NCBI GenBank assembly: GCA_903877945.1
Contig: CAIRFY010000554.1
Location: forward strand, 1-12,596
DNA: 12,596 nucleotides
Reading direction: 5' to 3'
Source of the DNA: an uncultured Oscillochloris sp.
GTDB lineage: Bacteria; Chloroflexota; Chloroflexia; Chloroflexales; Chloroflexaceae
Below the pieces are notes generated by a model, which saw nothing but the letters and a program-made list of their open reading frames with translations, did no database searches and was not told where the DNA came from. Positions 12,490 through 12,596 of the stretch are shown here, piece by piece; the first letter of the stretch is position 1, and the number at the start of each line of letters is the position of its first letter. The translations under genes were made by a program, and so were the position numbers.

Positions 12490-12596
12490 GGGCTACGTCA
12501 AAGTCGTGTGATCGCCGCCCCGCCCTCACCCCCCAGCCCCCTCGCCCCGTGAGGGAGAGGGGCAGGGGGTGAGGGTCTGCGGGCGACTTTGACGTA
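12490..12596. mobile_element. MITE-like palindromic element, copy 2 (shorter; right end at window edge)
   Basis: The inverted arms TACGTCAAAGTCG (12494-12506) and CGACTTTGACGTA (12584-12596) are perfect over 13 bp. Adding the preceding GGGC gives a terminus GGGCT-NNNN-CAAAGTC, as in copy 1 at 8050. The interior shares GCCCTCACCCCCCAGCCCC and CCCCGTGAGGGAGAGGGG with copy 1, but the central ~50 bp is missing. It begins 8 nt after the stop codon of the binding-protein gene. The last few bases of the right terminus probably lie just outside the window. Confidence 0.72.

Overview
The window is GC-rich, densely coding DNA that looks like the phylum Chloroflexota, most likely a filamentous phototroph-type Chloroflexales. 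This is inferred from three things. The lipoprotein linker contains a proline/threonine 'TATP' motif common in secreted Chloroflexota proteins. TIGR03663/Agl23-type glycosyltransferases are present, a family known mainly from archaea and Chloroflexota. The spacers carry repeats of a kind common in these genomes: 7-bp tandem repeats and CCCTCACCCCC-type palindromes. Genus and species cannot be fixed from sequence alone.

Layout, left to right. Positions 12-749 (-) encode 6-phosphogluconolactonase. Positions 750-917 are a repeat island of inverted heptad arrays plus a three-way-junction palindrome. Positions 918-7920 (-) are a tightly coupled operon. It is transcribed from an 816-aa GT-C glycosyltransferase (Agl23 family), through a paralogous 1172-aa glycosyltransferase with a C-terminal NHL beta-propeller, to a 345-aa APH/choline-kinase-fold protein that has lost its catalytic Asp. 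The junctions are a 1-nt overlap (TAGTG) and a 4-nt overlap (ATGA). Positions 7921-8220 are a spacer holding a 164-bp MITE-like element with a perfect 13-bp target duplication. Positions 8221-10686 (-) encode a membrane-anchored penicillin-acylase-family Ntn hydrolase. A GGQ-domain release-factor-like protein (10704-11063, -) lies 17 nt upstream of it. A divergent promoter region follows, then an AapJ/BztA-type amino-acid-binding lipoprotein (11249-12481, +). A second copy of the palindromic element begins at that gene's stop codon and runs to the window edge.

How the parts relate. The two glycosyltransferases and the kinase-like protein probably act together in cell-surface glycan or glycoprotein assembly, though the substrate is unknown. 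The acylase, release-factor-like protein, binding protein and Pgl look like unrelated neighbours. The most notable signals are five. (1) A MITE-like family has insertion sites that span stop codons. (2) Heptad repeats and a 78-bp palindrome sit in frame inside both glycosyltransferases, with heptads in the same inter-helix loop in each. (3) The operon encodes an apparent pseudokinase. (4) A glycosyltransferase is fused to an NHL propeller. (5) The kinase-like gene reads through spacer repeats at its 3' end. No tRNA, rRNA, CRISPR array or transposase gene was seen.
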